From contig JAGQHH010000286.1 in NCBI GenBank assembly GCA_020431945.1, positions 1 through 16,229 of the forward strand: a stretch of DNA of 16,229 nucleotides, read 5' to 3'. This stretch comes from Cyanobacteria bacterium HKST-UBA02. GTDB lineage: Bacteria > Cyanobacteriota > Vampirovibrionia > Obscuribacterales > Obscuribacteraceae. Of the stretch, positions 6,889 to 13,880 are shown one piece after another. Position 1 is the stretch's first letter, and each line of letters starts with the position of its first letter. The translations under genes and the position numbers were made by a program. The notes under the pieces were generated by a model, which was given only the letters and a program-made list of their open reading frames with translations, was not told where the DNA came from and did no database searches.

Positions 6889-7938
6889 TCACTCGGGTTT
6901 CTTATTTGTCCGGATCATCTCGCAAGGTATTGCCAGACAAAGCGGATAAATAATTATGGCGGATACTCCTTGCCAACCTGCAGAAATTAAGTTTATAGCA
7001 ACAAGTGTGATCTCCCCGGGATCAGGAATGGCTTTGAAAGTGATCAGATAAACCGGAATCTCCAGGAAATAGCCGGCAAGGGTGCCGAAAATCAGCACCA
7101 GTATCGAGATTACCGAAAGCGCCGGGAGCCCGGCGAAGGTCATCTTGAGCGCTCCCAGGGCGACCTGCCCGGAGGAGCGCCTGGAGACTGCCGACACCGG
7201 GAGGGTGATGAGGAAATAGCCGGTCATGAGGACTGTGTTGGCAACCCAAACGATAATCATGGACAGCTTTATGCTCGGGTCGAGCTCCAGGGGACCGAGG
7301 GCTCCCATGGGAACGGTGGAAATCATCAGCAGGAGAGCCGAGACGGTCCATGCAAGCAGAGGCACCACCATGAGAAGAGACCAGAGGAACCAGACCAGAA
7401 AGAGATAGGACTTTCGTCCTTTGAATTCATTGACCGCCTCATTCTGGATGGTCCGGACATAGTCGAGATTGCTATCGATCTGATCCGCAGGCGAAAGTCT
7501 CAGATAAGCCTGGCAGAAAGCAGTGAGCCTGATGGCGAAAAGACCGATGGCGACAACCGTGGTGACCAGAGACAGACCGCCCAGGACCAGGGTGAGACCG
7601 CCTGCCAGCACGGTATGTTGCAGCACCTCGTCCATGCCTTTATAAACGTGATTCTGCTCGAAAATCTTGTGGAACGAGAATTCCAGTATGCGGCTCGAAA
7701 GCCCGGAGACTGCCAGAAGAACGGCCGGTATAAAGGTAAAGCTTCTGAAGGTCCAGATGAAAGTCAGGGTCCTGCGCCACCAGTTCTGATCCAGGAGCTT
7801 GCCGACAGCGGCAAAGCCCGAACCGTCGAGGACAGGTTCTTCCAGGTCCAGTCTGGTTTGTTCTAATCCAGCTTGATTTAGACCAGTTTGATCAGGCTCG
7901 ATTTGATTCGATTCGGACTCGGTGGATTCGTCTGTCAC
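6889..7938 (-). CDS. Polytopic membrane protein of unknown function
   Basis: This 349-residue protein has about six or seven predicted membrane segments: ~68-82, 109-139, 178-208 (possibly two), 227-251, 270-296 and 308-338. There is no cleavable signal peptide. Instead, an acidic cytosolic-looking N-terminus (1-50) contains three tandem five-residue units (PDQTG, LNQAG, LEQTR; residues 15-29), also visible as a 15-bp repeat in the DNA. I recognise no transporter signature. The segments carry few charged residues, and a polar loop at 147-176 holds most of them. The start is GTG at 7938, supported by AGAGG six bases upstream. It precedes cobT by 12 bp, which hints at a role linked to cobamides or precursor transport; that link rests on adjacency only. 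It faces aroF divergently across a ~260-bp intergenic region. Confidence 0.8.
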   Translation of the reverse strand: MTDESTESESNQIEPDQTGLNQAGLEQTRLDLEEPVLDGSGFAAVGKLLDQNWWRRTLTFIWTFRSFTFIPAVLLAVSGLSSRILEFSFHKIFEQNHVYKGMDEVLQHTVLAGGLTLVLGGLSLVTTVVAIGLFAIRLTAFCQAYLRLSPADQIDSNLDYVRTIQNEAVNEFKGRKSYLFLVWFLWSLLMVVPLLAWTVSALLLMISTVPMGALGPLELDPSIKLSMIIVWVANTVLMTGYFLITLPVSAVSRRSSGQVALGALKMTFAGLPALSVISILVLIFGTLAGYFLEIPVYLITFKAIPDPGEITLVAINLISAGWQGVSAIIIYPLCLAIPCEMIRTNKKPE

Positions 7939-8200
7939 GGAACACCTCTTACTGTAGATTGTAATCTCCCGACAACCTTGCCTGCCTGTGTTTTTCGAAG
8001 GGACTGCAGGCTCCTGACATAGGGCCGGCCCCTTTACAGACGTTTACTACTTGGTTTCTCCGGGGCTTTCGGCAAGCTCCCCGCCTGTGGCGCGTCTGCA
8101 TAACCACCTGCCAGGCGGATCGCAATTCTCACAACGGCGAAACTAAGTCTAACAATGCTTCTTGACAAAATATGGGATGATCAAGCTCTACTCAGTCAGG
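7939..8200. promoter_or_regulatory. Divergent intergenic region with two overlapping hairpins upstream of aroF
   Basis: This noncoding stretch separates the minus-strand membrane-protein/cobT operon from aroF and must hold promoters for both. Two inverted repeats are visible. CGGGG (8061-8065) pairs with CCCCG (8079-8083), with an inner CTT/AAG. CCGCCTG (8081-8087) pairs perfectly with CAGGCGG (8112-8118), with an inner TGG/CCA (8088-8090/8104-8106). The two stems share bases 8081-8083, so they cannot both form fully, a layout seen in switching leaders. Read on either strand, I found no match to a cobalamin, T-box or cyclic-di-GMP riboswitch. No convincing -35/-10 pair was found. Confidence 0.4.
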
Positions 8201-9295
8201 ATGCCGGATTTGATTCTCGTACTAAAGGCAACCATAGACATCGACTCCGAGCGCCGGGTTCTCGCCGCGGTATCGGACATGGGACTCACCGGGCAGCTCG
8301 TGCGCTCGGCGGGCAATACCGTGGTGGTCATCCAGAGCGATGTCTCGGCGATTCCGACCCACCTTTTCAGCCAGATGGACGGGGTGGCCAAAGTCGTCCG
8401 TCTTACAGCCACGCATCCCCTGGTTCTCGAGGCGGACCCCGCCCCGGTGCGGGTGAGCTCCTCTTCGGCAGAGACGATTTTCCTCGGAAGCGGTCAGAAA
8501 CGTCATGTCATCGCCGGTCCCTGCTCGGTGGAGAGCCGGGAGCATATCCTCGAAGTCGCCCGGGCAGTCAAAGCCCGCGGAGCCACGATGCTTCGGGGCG
8601 GCGCTTTCAAGCCCCGCACAAGTCCTTACGAGTTCGGCGGTCTCGGTGAAGAGGCTCTCGAATATCTTGCCGAGGCCGGTAAGATAGCCGGTCTTCCGGT
8701 GGTGAGCGAAGTCATGTCCGCCAGGCAGCTCGAGAAATCCCTGGACTATATCGATGTGCTCCAGATCGGCGCCCGCAACATGTACAACTACGAGCTACTG
8801 AAAGAAGCCGGGCTCTCGGGCAAGCCGGTTCTGCTCAAGCGGAGCATGTCGGCCACTGTCGATGAATTTTTGCATGCCGCTGAATATGTTCTTCTCACCG
8901 GCAATGTCAATGTCATTCTCTGCGAGCGCGGCATCCGCTCTTTCGAGCCCCGCCTGCGCAATACCCTCGATCTCAGCAGTGTCGCTCTGATCAAATCAAC
9001 CACCTGCCTGCCGGTGGTGGTGGACCCGAGTCATGCCACAGGCCGGCGCGATCTTGTCCGGACCATGTCCCGGGCGGCTATCGCAGCCGGCGCCGACGGT
9101 CTGCTCATCGAAGTGCACGGGCAGCCGGACAAGTCCATCAGCGATGCCGAACAGGCTATCGCTCCGGACCAGCTCGCTTCCATCGTGGACGATGTGCGGG
9201 CTCTATCGGAGGCACTGAATCTGGTGACCGAAGACGGCGCCGGGACCTCGGACATGATGTCCAAGCTGGTCGCTTCGGGCTCCTTCAAATCCTAG
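8201..9295 (+). CDS. aroF: 3-deoxy-7-phosphoheptulonate (DAHP) synthase, type I-beta with N-terminal ferredoxin-like regulatory domain
   Basis: This enzyme catalyses the first step of the shikimate pathway, condensing phosphoenolpyruvate with erythrose 4-phosphate. The 364-residue product has an N-terminal ferredoxin-like (ACT-like) domain at ~1-70 and a TIM-barrel from ~90. Motifs: GPCSVES (106-112), LRGGAFKPRTSPYEFGG (131-147), LLKRSMSAT (211-219) and DPSHATG (275-281). The metal ligands line up at a constant +6 offset with those I recall for Thermotoga maritima (Cys102, His272, Glu298, Asp309), giving Cys108, His278, Glu304 and Asp315. The frame is open upstream with a TTG at 8162 and an ATG at 8177. 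I prefer the ATG at 8201 because MPDLILVLK matches where family members begin, although no Shine-Dalgarno site is well placed for any candidate. A ~20-residue tail after the barrel is extra. No chorismate mutase domain is fused. Confidence 0.93.
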   Translation: MPDLILVLKATIDIDSERRVLAAVSDMGLTGQLVRSAGNTVVVIQSDVSAIPTHLFSQMDGVAKVVRLTATHPLVLEADPAPVRVSSSSAETIFLGSGQKRHVIAGPCSVESREHILEVARAVKARGATMLRGGAFKPRTSPYEFGGLGEEALEYLAEAGKIAGLPVVSEVMSARQLEKSLDYIDVLQIGARNMYNYELLKEAGLSGKPVLLKRSMSATVDEFLHAAEYVLLTGNVNVILCERGIRSFEPRLRNTLDLSSVALIKSTTCLPVVVDPSHATGRRDLVRTMSRAAIAAGADGLLIEVHGQPDKSISDAEQAIAPDQLASIVDDVRALSEALNLVTEDGAGTSDMMSKLVASGSFKS

Positions 9296-9328
9296 ACCCG
9301 GCAATATAATCCTCATTTCGTTCGAGCT

Positions 9329-9445
9329 GCGGCATATATGCCTCAAAAACAGGCAAAGTGCGGCATTTATTGCTCAAAAAGGCGAAAACGCGGCATATAT
9401 GCCGCAAAAACAGGCTGATTTGATGCAATATATGCCGCACTTTGC
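9329..9445. repeat. Palindromic ~30-bp tandem repeat array with an inverted terminal copy
   Basis: Three direct copies of a ~30-bp unit start at 9329, 9360 and 9390. Copies 1 and 3 match at 25 of 26 bases (9329-9354 and 9390-9415), each with the palindrome GGCATATATGCC followed by CAAAAACAGGC. In copy 3 the palindrome extends to a perfect 16-mer, GCGGCATATATGCCGC (9390-9405). Copy 2 is degenerate (GCGGCATTTATTGC). A fourth, inverted copy at 9425-9445 is the reverse complement of 9353-9373 with one mismatch in 21 bases, so the array could fold into a large hairpin or cruciform. It lies just downstream of aroF. Possible roles are a protein-binding array, a REP-like dispersed element or a transcript 3' structure. 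Confidence 0.85.
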
Positions 9446-9803
9446 AAGTGCTGAGGATGCGTCAGGGAGTAAGCCTTGTTTCAAGCCTAACGTGAGCCGT
9501 GCATCGAAGGACCAGTGATGGTGCCAGAGCTGGTTGGCTGCCTTGGATTCTTCAAGTCTTATTTTGCGGTTTTAGTAAAGGAGGATATCTCTCCTCCGTG
9601 CCCGGCTCCGCCTCATCTAAACTATCCTGTAGATTAGTTCGGTCTGTCCGGGCTGTTTTCGGGTTCGGCAAGAAACTTTTTTACTTGTTGCGACTACACA
9701 ACTTCTACACCGAATGCCTAATATTGCTTTCTGGTCTGCCCTCGTCTGTCCTTGTCCTTTGGCTCCTGTCCTTTTCTTTGGCTCCTGTTCTACTGCACGC
9801 TGG
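9446..9803. other. Noncoding stretch between aroF and the 458-residue gene
   Basis: No convincing gene was found here. The composition becomes T-rich on the plus strand compared with its surroundings. Visible structures are a perfect 6-bp hairpin, GGAGGA (9580-9585) with TCCTCC (9592-9597), and a 19-bp-offset direct repeat of CTTTGGCTCCTGT (from 9757 and from 9776). The region is downstream of both flanking genes, which converge on it, so it is a terminator or untranslated region rather than a promoter region. I see no classic stem followed by a T-run. Confidence 0.5.
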
Positions 9804-11180
9804 TCAGGCTGATTTGGCGCGCATGTCTTCGCGGCTGCCTATGCCCATCTCTTGCAAGCTCTTCTCGAAAAGCTCTTCGGCCGCTCTGCGGAAACGATTG
9901 AGAATGGCGCTGTAGGGCATCCCCGGGTCGATGAATTCAGGCACGATGCCGATGGTCTCGGAGACGACACGCTTTGGTTTGCTCATGCCGGGAAGCTGTA
10001 CTTTCTTGCCGTCCCGGATCACCGGCGAGAGCACCACGGCTCCGCTGATGATGTCGGCGAGCTCGGCGAATCGGAAGAGTCCGGCGCCGTCGGGACCGAA
10101 TCCGCCTTTAAGCCGGGCGATGTCTATAAACTCAGGCGTTTTGGTCGCATGCCGGGTAGCATCCTCGATAGACTGTCCCGGTCTGGGCTTAGGTCGATTA
10201 GCGTCGATACGATAGAGAGGTCTTCCGTCGGTGGTGAAGAAGAAGATTGATCCTTCTTCGGGGAGAGCGCCTTCATCGTGCTTTGCGAGAATGGCTTCGA
10301 TAACGGGGTGAGTCGCAATTTTCTCAAGCCGTTGATTCTGCTTAGCATCGATTGCATTTACCTTTACCTCCAGATGATCTCTGATCTGCTCGAGACGCTC
10401 GAATTCGGTCATCTCGGCAGGGATGGTCCGGGGCAGATCGAGGGTGCGGCCGGGAATTCCCTTCCACGCCGTCTCCACCGGACCCATCATGCGCTCCAGC
10501 TCTTCCACGGCGCAGATCGACGAGATTCTCGCCTGGATCTTGTCGGGCTCGAGCTTGCAATAATTCAAGACGAGATGAGCATAACGCTTGAGGGCCTTCA
10601 GTGACTTGGTGTACTGGGGCTTGTTGCGGCGCAACTCGTCTTTCGCCGTCGCCAGCCTTACCCGGGCTTCTGCCAGTTCGGCGCAAGCCAGGGGATGAAG
10701 CTTCTGTCTTTCGATGTTATTGATCAATTTTTCGGCATCCAGGCGCTCCTGCTCGAGAGCATAAGGACGCAGAGCCTCGAGGGCGTCTTCCAGGGCGTGC
10801 TCCGCCTTCAGGCGAGCCTTCGAGACTTCGCCGGCTTCCGGCGCCTGCTCGCTCTCCGCCAGGCTCTGAGCCCGACTGCGCAGCAAATGAGCGCGGAATT
10901 CGGTCTTTTGCGAGTTGGCGCCGCACAGGGAGGCGGCCATCTCGATCATCTTATTGACGTCGGGACCCTTGGCGTTCGCCCGGAACAGACTTCCGGGTGT
11001 GGGATGCAGAGAATAGTTCTCTACCTTGTCCAGGATCCTGCTGTTTGCATGGTCCGATTTGAGCCAGTGCTCGAAAAAAGGCACGCCAGAGGTAAGTTCT
11101 TTTTCGCCGGTAACTGCGGCTATCTGAACAGATGCTGCATTTGCGGTTTGAATTAACGTTTCACTTTGATATTGCGACAT
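9804..11180 (-). CDS. Large helical protein of unknown function
   Basis: I do not recognise this 458-residue protein. An in-frame ATG exists at 11243, but I chose the ATG at 11180 because GGAAGG lies six bases upstream of it. There is no signal peptide or membrane segment. Residues ~75-300 are helix-rich and highly charged, with coiled-coil-like stretches (about 120-200 and 255-300). Residues ~310-420 look like a more globular alpha/beta region: SIFFFTTDGRPLYRID (311-326) is strand-like, ARLKGGFGPDGAGLFRFAEL (355-374) contains a Gly-rich turn, and strands follow at ~380-412. The C-terminal helix (423-446) is amphipathic. Standing alone between noncoding regions, it is probably its own transcription unit. 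Codon use resembles the neighbouring genes. The absence of recognisable motifs suggests a lineage-specific family. Confidence 0.72.
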   Translation of the reverse strand: MSQYQSETLIQTANAASVQIAAVTGEKELTSGVPFFEHWLKSDHANSRILDKVENYSLHPTPGSLFRANAKGPDVNKMIEMAASLCGANSQKTEFRAHLLRSRAQSLAESEQAPEAGEVSKARLKAEHALEDALEALRPYALEQERLDAEKLINNIERQKLHPLACAELAEARVRLATAKDELRRNKPQYTKSLKALKRYAHLVLNYCKLEPDKIQARISSICAVEELERMMGPVETAWKGIPGRTLDLPRTIPAEMTEFERLEQIRDHLEVKVNAIDAKQNQRLEKIATHPVIEAILAKHDEGALPEEGSIFFFTTDGRPLYRIDANRPKPRPGQSIEDATRHATKTPEFIDIARLKGGFGPDGAGLFRFAELADIISGAVVLSPVIRDGKKVQLPGMSKPKRVVSETIGIVPEFIDPGMPYSAILNRFRRAAEELFEKSLQEMGIGSREDMRAKSA

Positions 11181-11336
11181 TTCTTGCCTTCCACGGTTCT
11201 CGCTGCCGAGTAGACCCATATTAGGGCTGGCAATCCCGATCATCTACTGGTGGTTTCCCCCCACCATTCGTAGTTTTCCCCCAGTCCCTGTCAAAAACTG
11301 CCTCCTTCAGGGATACTGGCGCAGGAGCCCGAACCC

Positions 11337-11378
11337 GGAAACCGGTGTAAGAAAACCTGTGTTAGGAAACCGGCAATC
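11337..11378. repeat. 14-bp tandem repeat, three units
   Basis: Three contiguous 14-base units: GGAAACCGGTGTAA (11337-11350), GAAAACCTGTGTTA (11351-11364) and GGAAACCGGCAATC (11365-11378). The units share a [G]GAAAACC-like core. A GGAACCCGGAGCC stretch near 11399 may be a further diverged copy. The repeat lies about 150 bp upstream of the hom start codon. Confidence 0.65.
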
Positions 11379-11465
11379 TGGAGCCGCCTGGTTATCGTGG
11401 AACCCGGAGCCCTGGTCCGGCGACTGCCAAAATACGTAAAGACTGGGTCGGTAACCTCTGTGGCT

Positions 11466-11498
11466 GCCCGGGCGTCGTGCCATAATGGTCGGGCTTTT
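11466..11498 (+). terminator. Candidate hairpin followed by a short T-run ahead of hom
   Basis: GCCCG (11466-11470) can pair with CGGGC (11490-11494), an inner CCA/TGG (11480-11482/11486-11488) can extend the structure, and TTTT follows directly (11495-11498). The stem is short and the loop long, so this is a weak match to an intrinsic terminator. If it does form in the hom leader it could act as an attenuator. Confidence 0.2.
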
Positions 11499-11527
11499 CG
11501 CAAACATAATTAGTAGAGAGTGAGAAT

Positions 11528-12808
11528 ATGGCTCGCGTAGTTGTCGGAATGATTGGTCTTGGTACCGTTGGCAGTGGCGTTGTAAAACTCCTCGCCGACC
11601 ACAAGACCATATCTCTCAAGAAAGTGGCAGTGCGGGATAAAGCCAAAGCCCGGGAGATCGTCCCGGATTGCGAGCTTACCGAAGATGCCCGGGATGTCGT
11701 CAACGATCCCGAAATCGAGGTGCTGATCGAGGTCATGGGCGGGGAGAATCCGGCTCTGGAGCTGATCAGCGCCGCCATAGACTCGGGCAAGCATATCGTC
11801 ACCGCCAACAAAGAGGTCCTGGCCAAGCACGGACCGGCGCTTTTCAAGAAAGCCCGGGAAAAAGAGGTGGCAATTTTCGTCGAGGCATCGGTTGCCGGAG
11901 GCGTTCCTCTTATATCTACTATTCAGAAAGGCCTGGAGGCCAATCAGATCGCCTCGGTCTCGGGCATTCTCAACGGCACCACCAACTATATCCTCTCCTC
12001 CATGGAGCAGAAGGGCATGGACTTCGGGGACGCCCTCGCCCAGGCTCAAGCCCTGGGCTTCGCCGAAGCCGATCCGGAAGCCGACGTTGAAGGCTACGAC
12101 GTCGCTTACAAGCTCTCCATCCTCACTGCTCTGGCTTTCGGCAAATTCGTCAAGCCCGGAGATATCTATAGAAAAGGAATAACCTCTATCACCAAGGTCG
12201 ACCTCGACCATGCCGCCGAGTTCGGTTACAGAATAAAGCTCATCGGCTCGGCCCGGCGCACTCCTGAAGGGGGCATCTCGGTGCGGGTGGAGCCTGTTCT
12301 CGTACCGCTCTCCAATCCGCTCTCGAGCCTTTCGGGAGCAACTAACGGCATCGTGGTCCGCGGTCATGCCGTGGGCGAGCTGATGATGGTCGGTCCCGGC
12401 GCCGGGCAGCTACCCACCGCCTCGGCGGTGGTCGGGGACGTGGTCAATCTGGCCACTGCCCTCAGGCTTCAGGACTTCGCCAGCTATTTCCACAGCGATA
12501 TCGGCTCGGACTGGCAGGAGGTGGAGGACGCCTCCAGTTTTGTCAGCCCCTATTATCTGCGTCTGGAGGTGGAGGACCACCCCGGAGTGATCGGCCGGAT
12601 CGGCACTGTATTTGGTGAGCATCAAGTGAGCATCCTCAGTATCATCCAGCGCGGAGTCGCTTCCGAATCCGCCTCGGTGGTCATAGTCACTCACCCGGTG
12701 GTCACGGCGGACTTCGAGAAGGCTCTGGCTCAACTTGAGTCCGAGGCATTCCTCAAACGTGTGGCATCCAGGCTGGCTATTTTCGACGGTAATAACAATG
12801 AGAACTAG
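11528..12808 (+). CDS. hom: Homoserine dehydrogenase with C-terminal ACT domain
   Basis: Reduces aspartate semialdehyde to homoserine with NAD(P)H, the branch point for threonine and methionine. The 426-residue protein is the monofunctional type. It has an N-terminal Rossmann domain with GLGTVGSG (10-17), HIVTANKEVLAKHG (89-102) with Lys95, SVAGGVPLI (121-129), GILNGTTNYIL (146-156) and the substrate-site signature EADPEADVEGYDVAYKL (180-196). From ~350 it has an ACT domain (YYLRLEVEDHPGVIGRIGTVF), the usual site of threonine feedback inhibition. The ATG at 11528 is preceded by a purine-rich GAGAGTGAG. It is the first gene of a hom-thrC-thrB-lysC operon, and its stop codon lies within the first codons of thrC (11-bp overlap), consistent with translational coupling. 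Confidence 0.96.
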   Translation: MARVVVGMIGLGTVGSGVVKLLADHKTISLKKVAVRDKAKAREIVPDCELTEDARDVVNDPEIEVLIEVMGGENPALELISAAIDSGKHIVTANKEVLAKHGPALFKKAREKEVAIFVEASVAGGVPLISTIQKGLEANQIASVSGILNGTTNYILSSMEQKGMDFGDALAQAQALGFAEADPEADVEGYDVAYKLSILTALAFGKFVKPGDIYRKGITSITKVDLDHAAEFGYRIKLIGSARRTPEGGISVRVEPVLVPLSNPLSSLSGATNGIVVRGHAVGELMMVGPGAGQLPTASAVVGDVVNLATALRLQDFASYFHSDIGSDWQEVEDASSFVSPYYLRLEVEDHPGVIGRIGTVFGEHQVSILSIIQRGVASESASVVIVTHPVVTADFEKALAQLESEAFLKRVASRLAIFDGNNNEN

Positions 12809-13877
12809 AGAGACCCTGGCAAGCAAAAGCCTCCTCGATTCCTATCGGGAGTTTCTCCCCCTGGAGAAAGACACCCGGGTGGTGAGCCTGGGCGAGGGTT
12901 TCACTCCTCTGGTAAGAGCCGACAATCTCGCCAGGCATCTGGGCATCGCCGGAGCCTCCCTCTATCTCAAGCTGGAAGGGCTCAATCCCACCGGCTCTTT
13001 CAAAGACCGGGGCATGACCATGGCGATCACCATGGCTGTTGCGGCCGGATCCCGGGGCGTCATCTGTGCCTCCACCGGCAATACCAGCGCCTCGGCTGCC
13101 GCCTTCGCCGCCAAAGCCGGGCTCGACTGTTTCGTGCTCCTGCCGGCCGGCAATGTCGCCCTGGGCAAGCTCGCCCAGGCGATTCTATACGGCTCGAAAG
13201 TTATTCAGATAAACGGCAATTTCGATCAGGCTCTCAAAGTCGTCCAGGAGATCGGCGAGAGCTATCCGGTCACCATCGTCAATTCGGTCAATCCCTTCAG
13301 GCTCGAAGGGCAGAAGACCGGCGCCTTCGAGGTGATCGACATGCTCGGTGATGCACCGGACCGGCTCTGCATTCCGGTGGGCAATGCCGGCAATATCACG
13401 GCATACTACCGCGGCTTCAAGCAATGGCACGAGCTGGCGAAAAGCAGCCGGGTGCCGAAGATGTGCGGCTTCCAGGCGGCAGGCTCGGCGCCCATGGTGC
13501 TCGGGCATCCGGTGGAGAACCCGGAGACTTTCGCCACTGCTATCCGCATAGGCAATCCGGCGAGCTGGAGTTTTGCCCGGGAAGCAATCGATGAAAGCGG
13601 TGGTCTGGTGGAAGCGGTCACCGACGATGAGATCCGCGAGGCTTACAAGCTGGTCGCCCGCCTGGAAGGAGTCTTCTGCGAGCCGGCAAGCGCCGCCTCC
13701 ATAGCCGGTCTCACCAAGCTCGCCGCCCGGGGCGAGATCGAAGACGGGCAGAGCGTGGTCTGCGTCCTCACCGGTAACGGCTTGAAAGATCCGAACTCAG
13801 CCATGGCTTCCAGCACCATCGACCTGGAGCCCATCGAGCCGACGCTCGATGCTGTTCGCCGGGCAATGGGACTCTGA
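12798..13877 (+). CDS. thrC: Threonine synthase
   Basis: A pyridoxal-phosphate enzyme that converts O-phosphohomoserine to threonine and phosphate. The 359-residue length fits the shorter threonine synthase group (~350 residues). LGEGFTPL (31-38) is the family's N-terminal hallmark. Lys69 in NPTGSFKDRGM is the expected Schiff-base lysine. CASTGNTSASAAAFAAKAG holds the PLP-ring Asn, IPVGNAGNITAYYRGF is the phosphate-binding glycine loop, and VFCEPASAASIAGL and VCVLTGNGLKDP are typical C-terminal blocks. The frame is open upstream into hom, but the ATG at 12798 gives the expected N-terminus; no strong Shine-Dalgarno site precedes it, so expression may depend on coupling to hom. thrB follows after 3 bp. 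Confidence 0.96.
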   Translation: MRTRETLASKSLLDSYREFLPLEKDTRVVSLGEGFTPLVRADNLARHLGIAGASLYLKLEGLNPTGSFKDRGMTMAITMAVAAGSRGVICASTGNTSASAAAFAAKAGLDCFVLLPAGNVALGKLAQAILYGSKVIQINGNFDQALKVVQEIGESYPVTIVNSVNPFRLEGQKTGAFEVIDMLGDAPDRLCIPVGNAGNITAYYRGFKQWHELAKSSRVPKMCGFQAAGSAPMVLGHPVENPETFATAIRIGNPASWSFAREAIDESGGLVEAVTDDEIREAYKLVARLEGVFCEPASAASIAGLTKLAARGEIEDGQSVVCVLTGNGLKDPNSAMASSTIDLEPIEPTLDAVRRAMGL

Positions 13878-13880
13878 GGC

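Larger units (their letters stand above)
11181..11527. promoter_or_regulatory. Divergent intergenic region upstream of the threonine operon
   Basis: This noncoding stretch lies between the divergent 458-residue gene and hom and should carry promoters in both directions. Visible structures: a hairpin TGGTGG/CCACCA (11248-11253/11261-11266), the 14-bp tandem repeat at 11337-11378, and the GCCCG/CGGGC hairpin just before hom (listed separately). CATAAT at 11481-11486 resembles a -10 box, but no matching -35 lies about 17 bases upstream. I see no T-box or threonine/isoleucine-codon-rich leader peptide. Confidence 0.4.

Noticed and set aside
8162..8192. TTGACA upstream of the chosen aroF start as a -35 box
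   Set aside because: The best -10 candidate (TCTACT) needs a 19-base spacer and matches only four of six positions. The TTG of this hexamer is also a possible start codon, so the match is ambiguous.
7939..8200. Cobalamin riboswitch upstream of the membrane-protein/cobT operon
   Set aside because: Reading the minus strand I found no B12-box-like conserved core. The hairpins do not match the known riboswitch layout.
9329..9445. CRISPR array
   Set aside because: The units are palindromic, only about 30 bp in total including the intervening bases, and there are no unique spacers or cas genes.
9499..9915. Plus-strand open frame of 138 codons in the intergenic region after aroF
   Set aside because: It starts at GTG without a ribosome-binding site, runs into the antisense of the 458-residue gene, and its Leu/Ser-rich sequence looks like translated noncoding DNA.
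11485..11523. Thirteen-codon open frame (MVGLFANIISRE) ending just before hom, a possible leader peptide
   Set aside because: It has no threonine codons, only two isoleucine codons, no Shine-Dalgarno site, and no clear antiterminator/terminator pair after it.
11510..12367. 285-codon minus-strand frame antisense to hom
   Set aside because: It overlaps fully with a well-supported homoserine dehydrogenase and shows no recognisable domain or ribosome-binding site.
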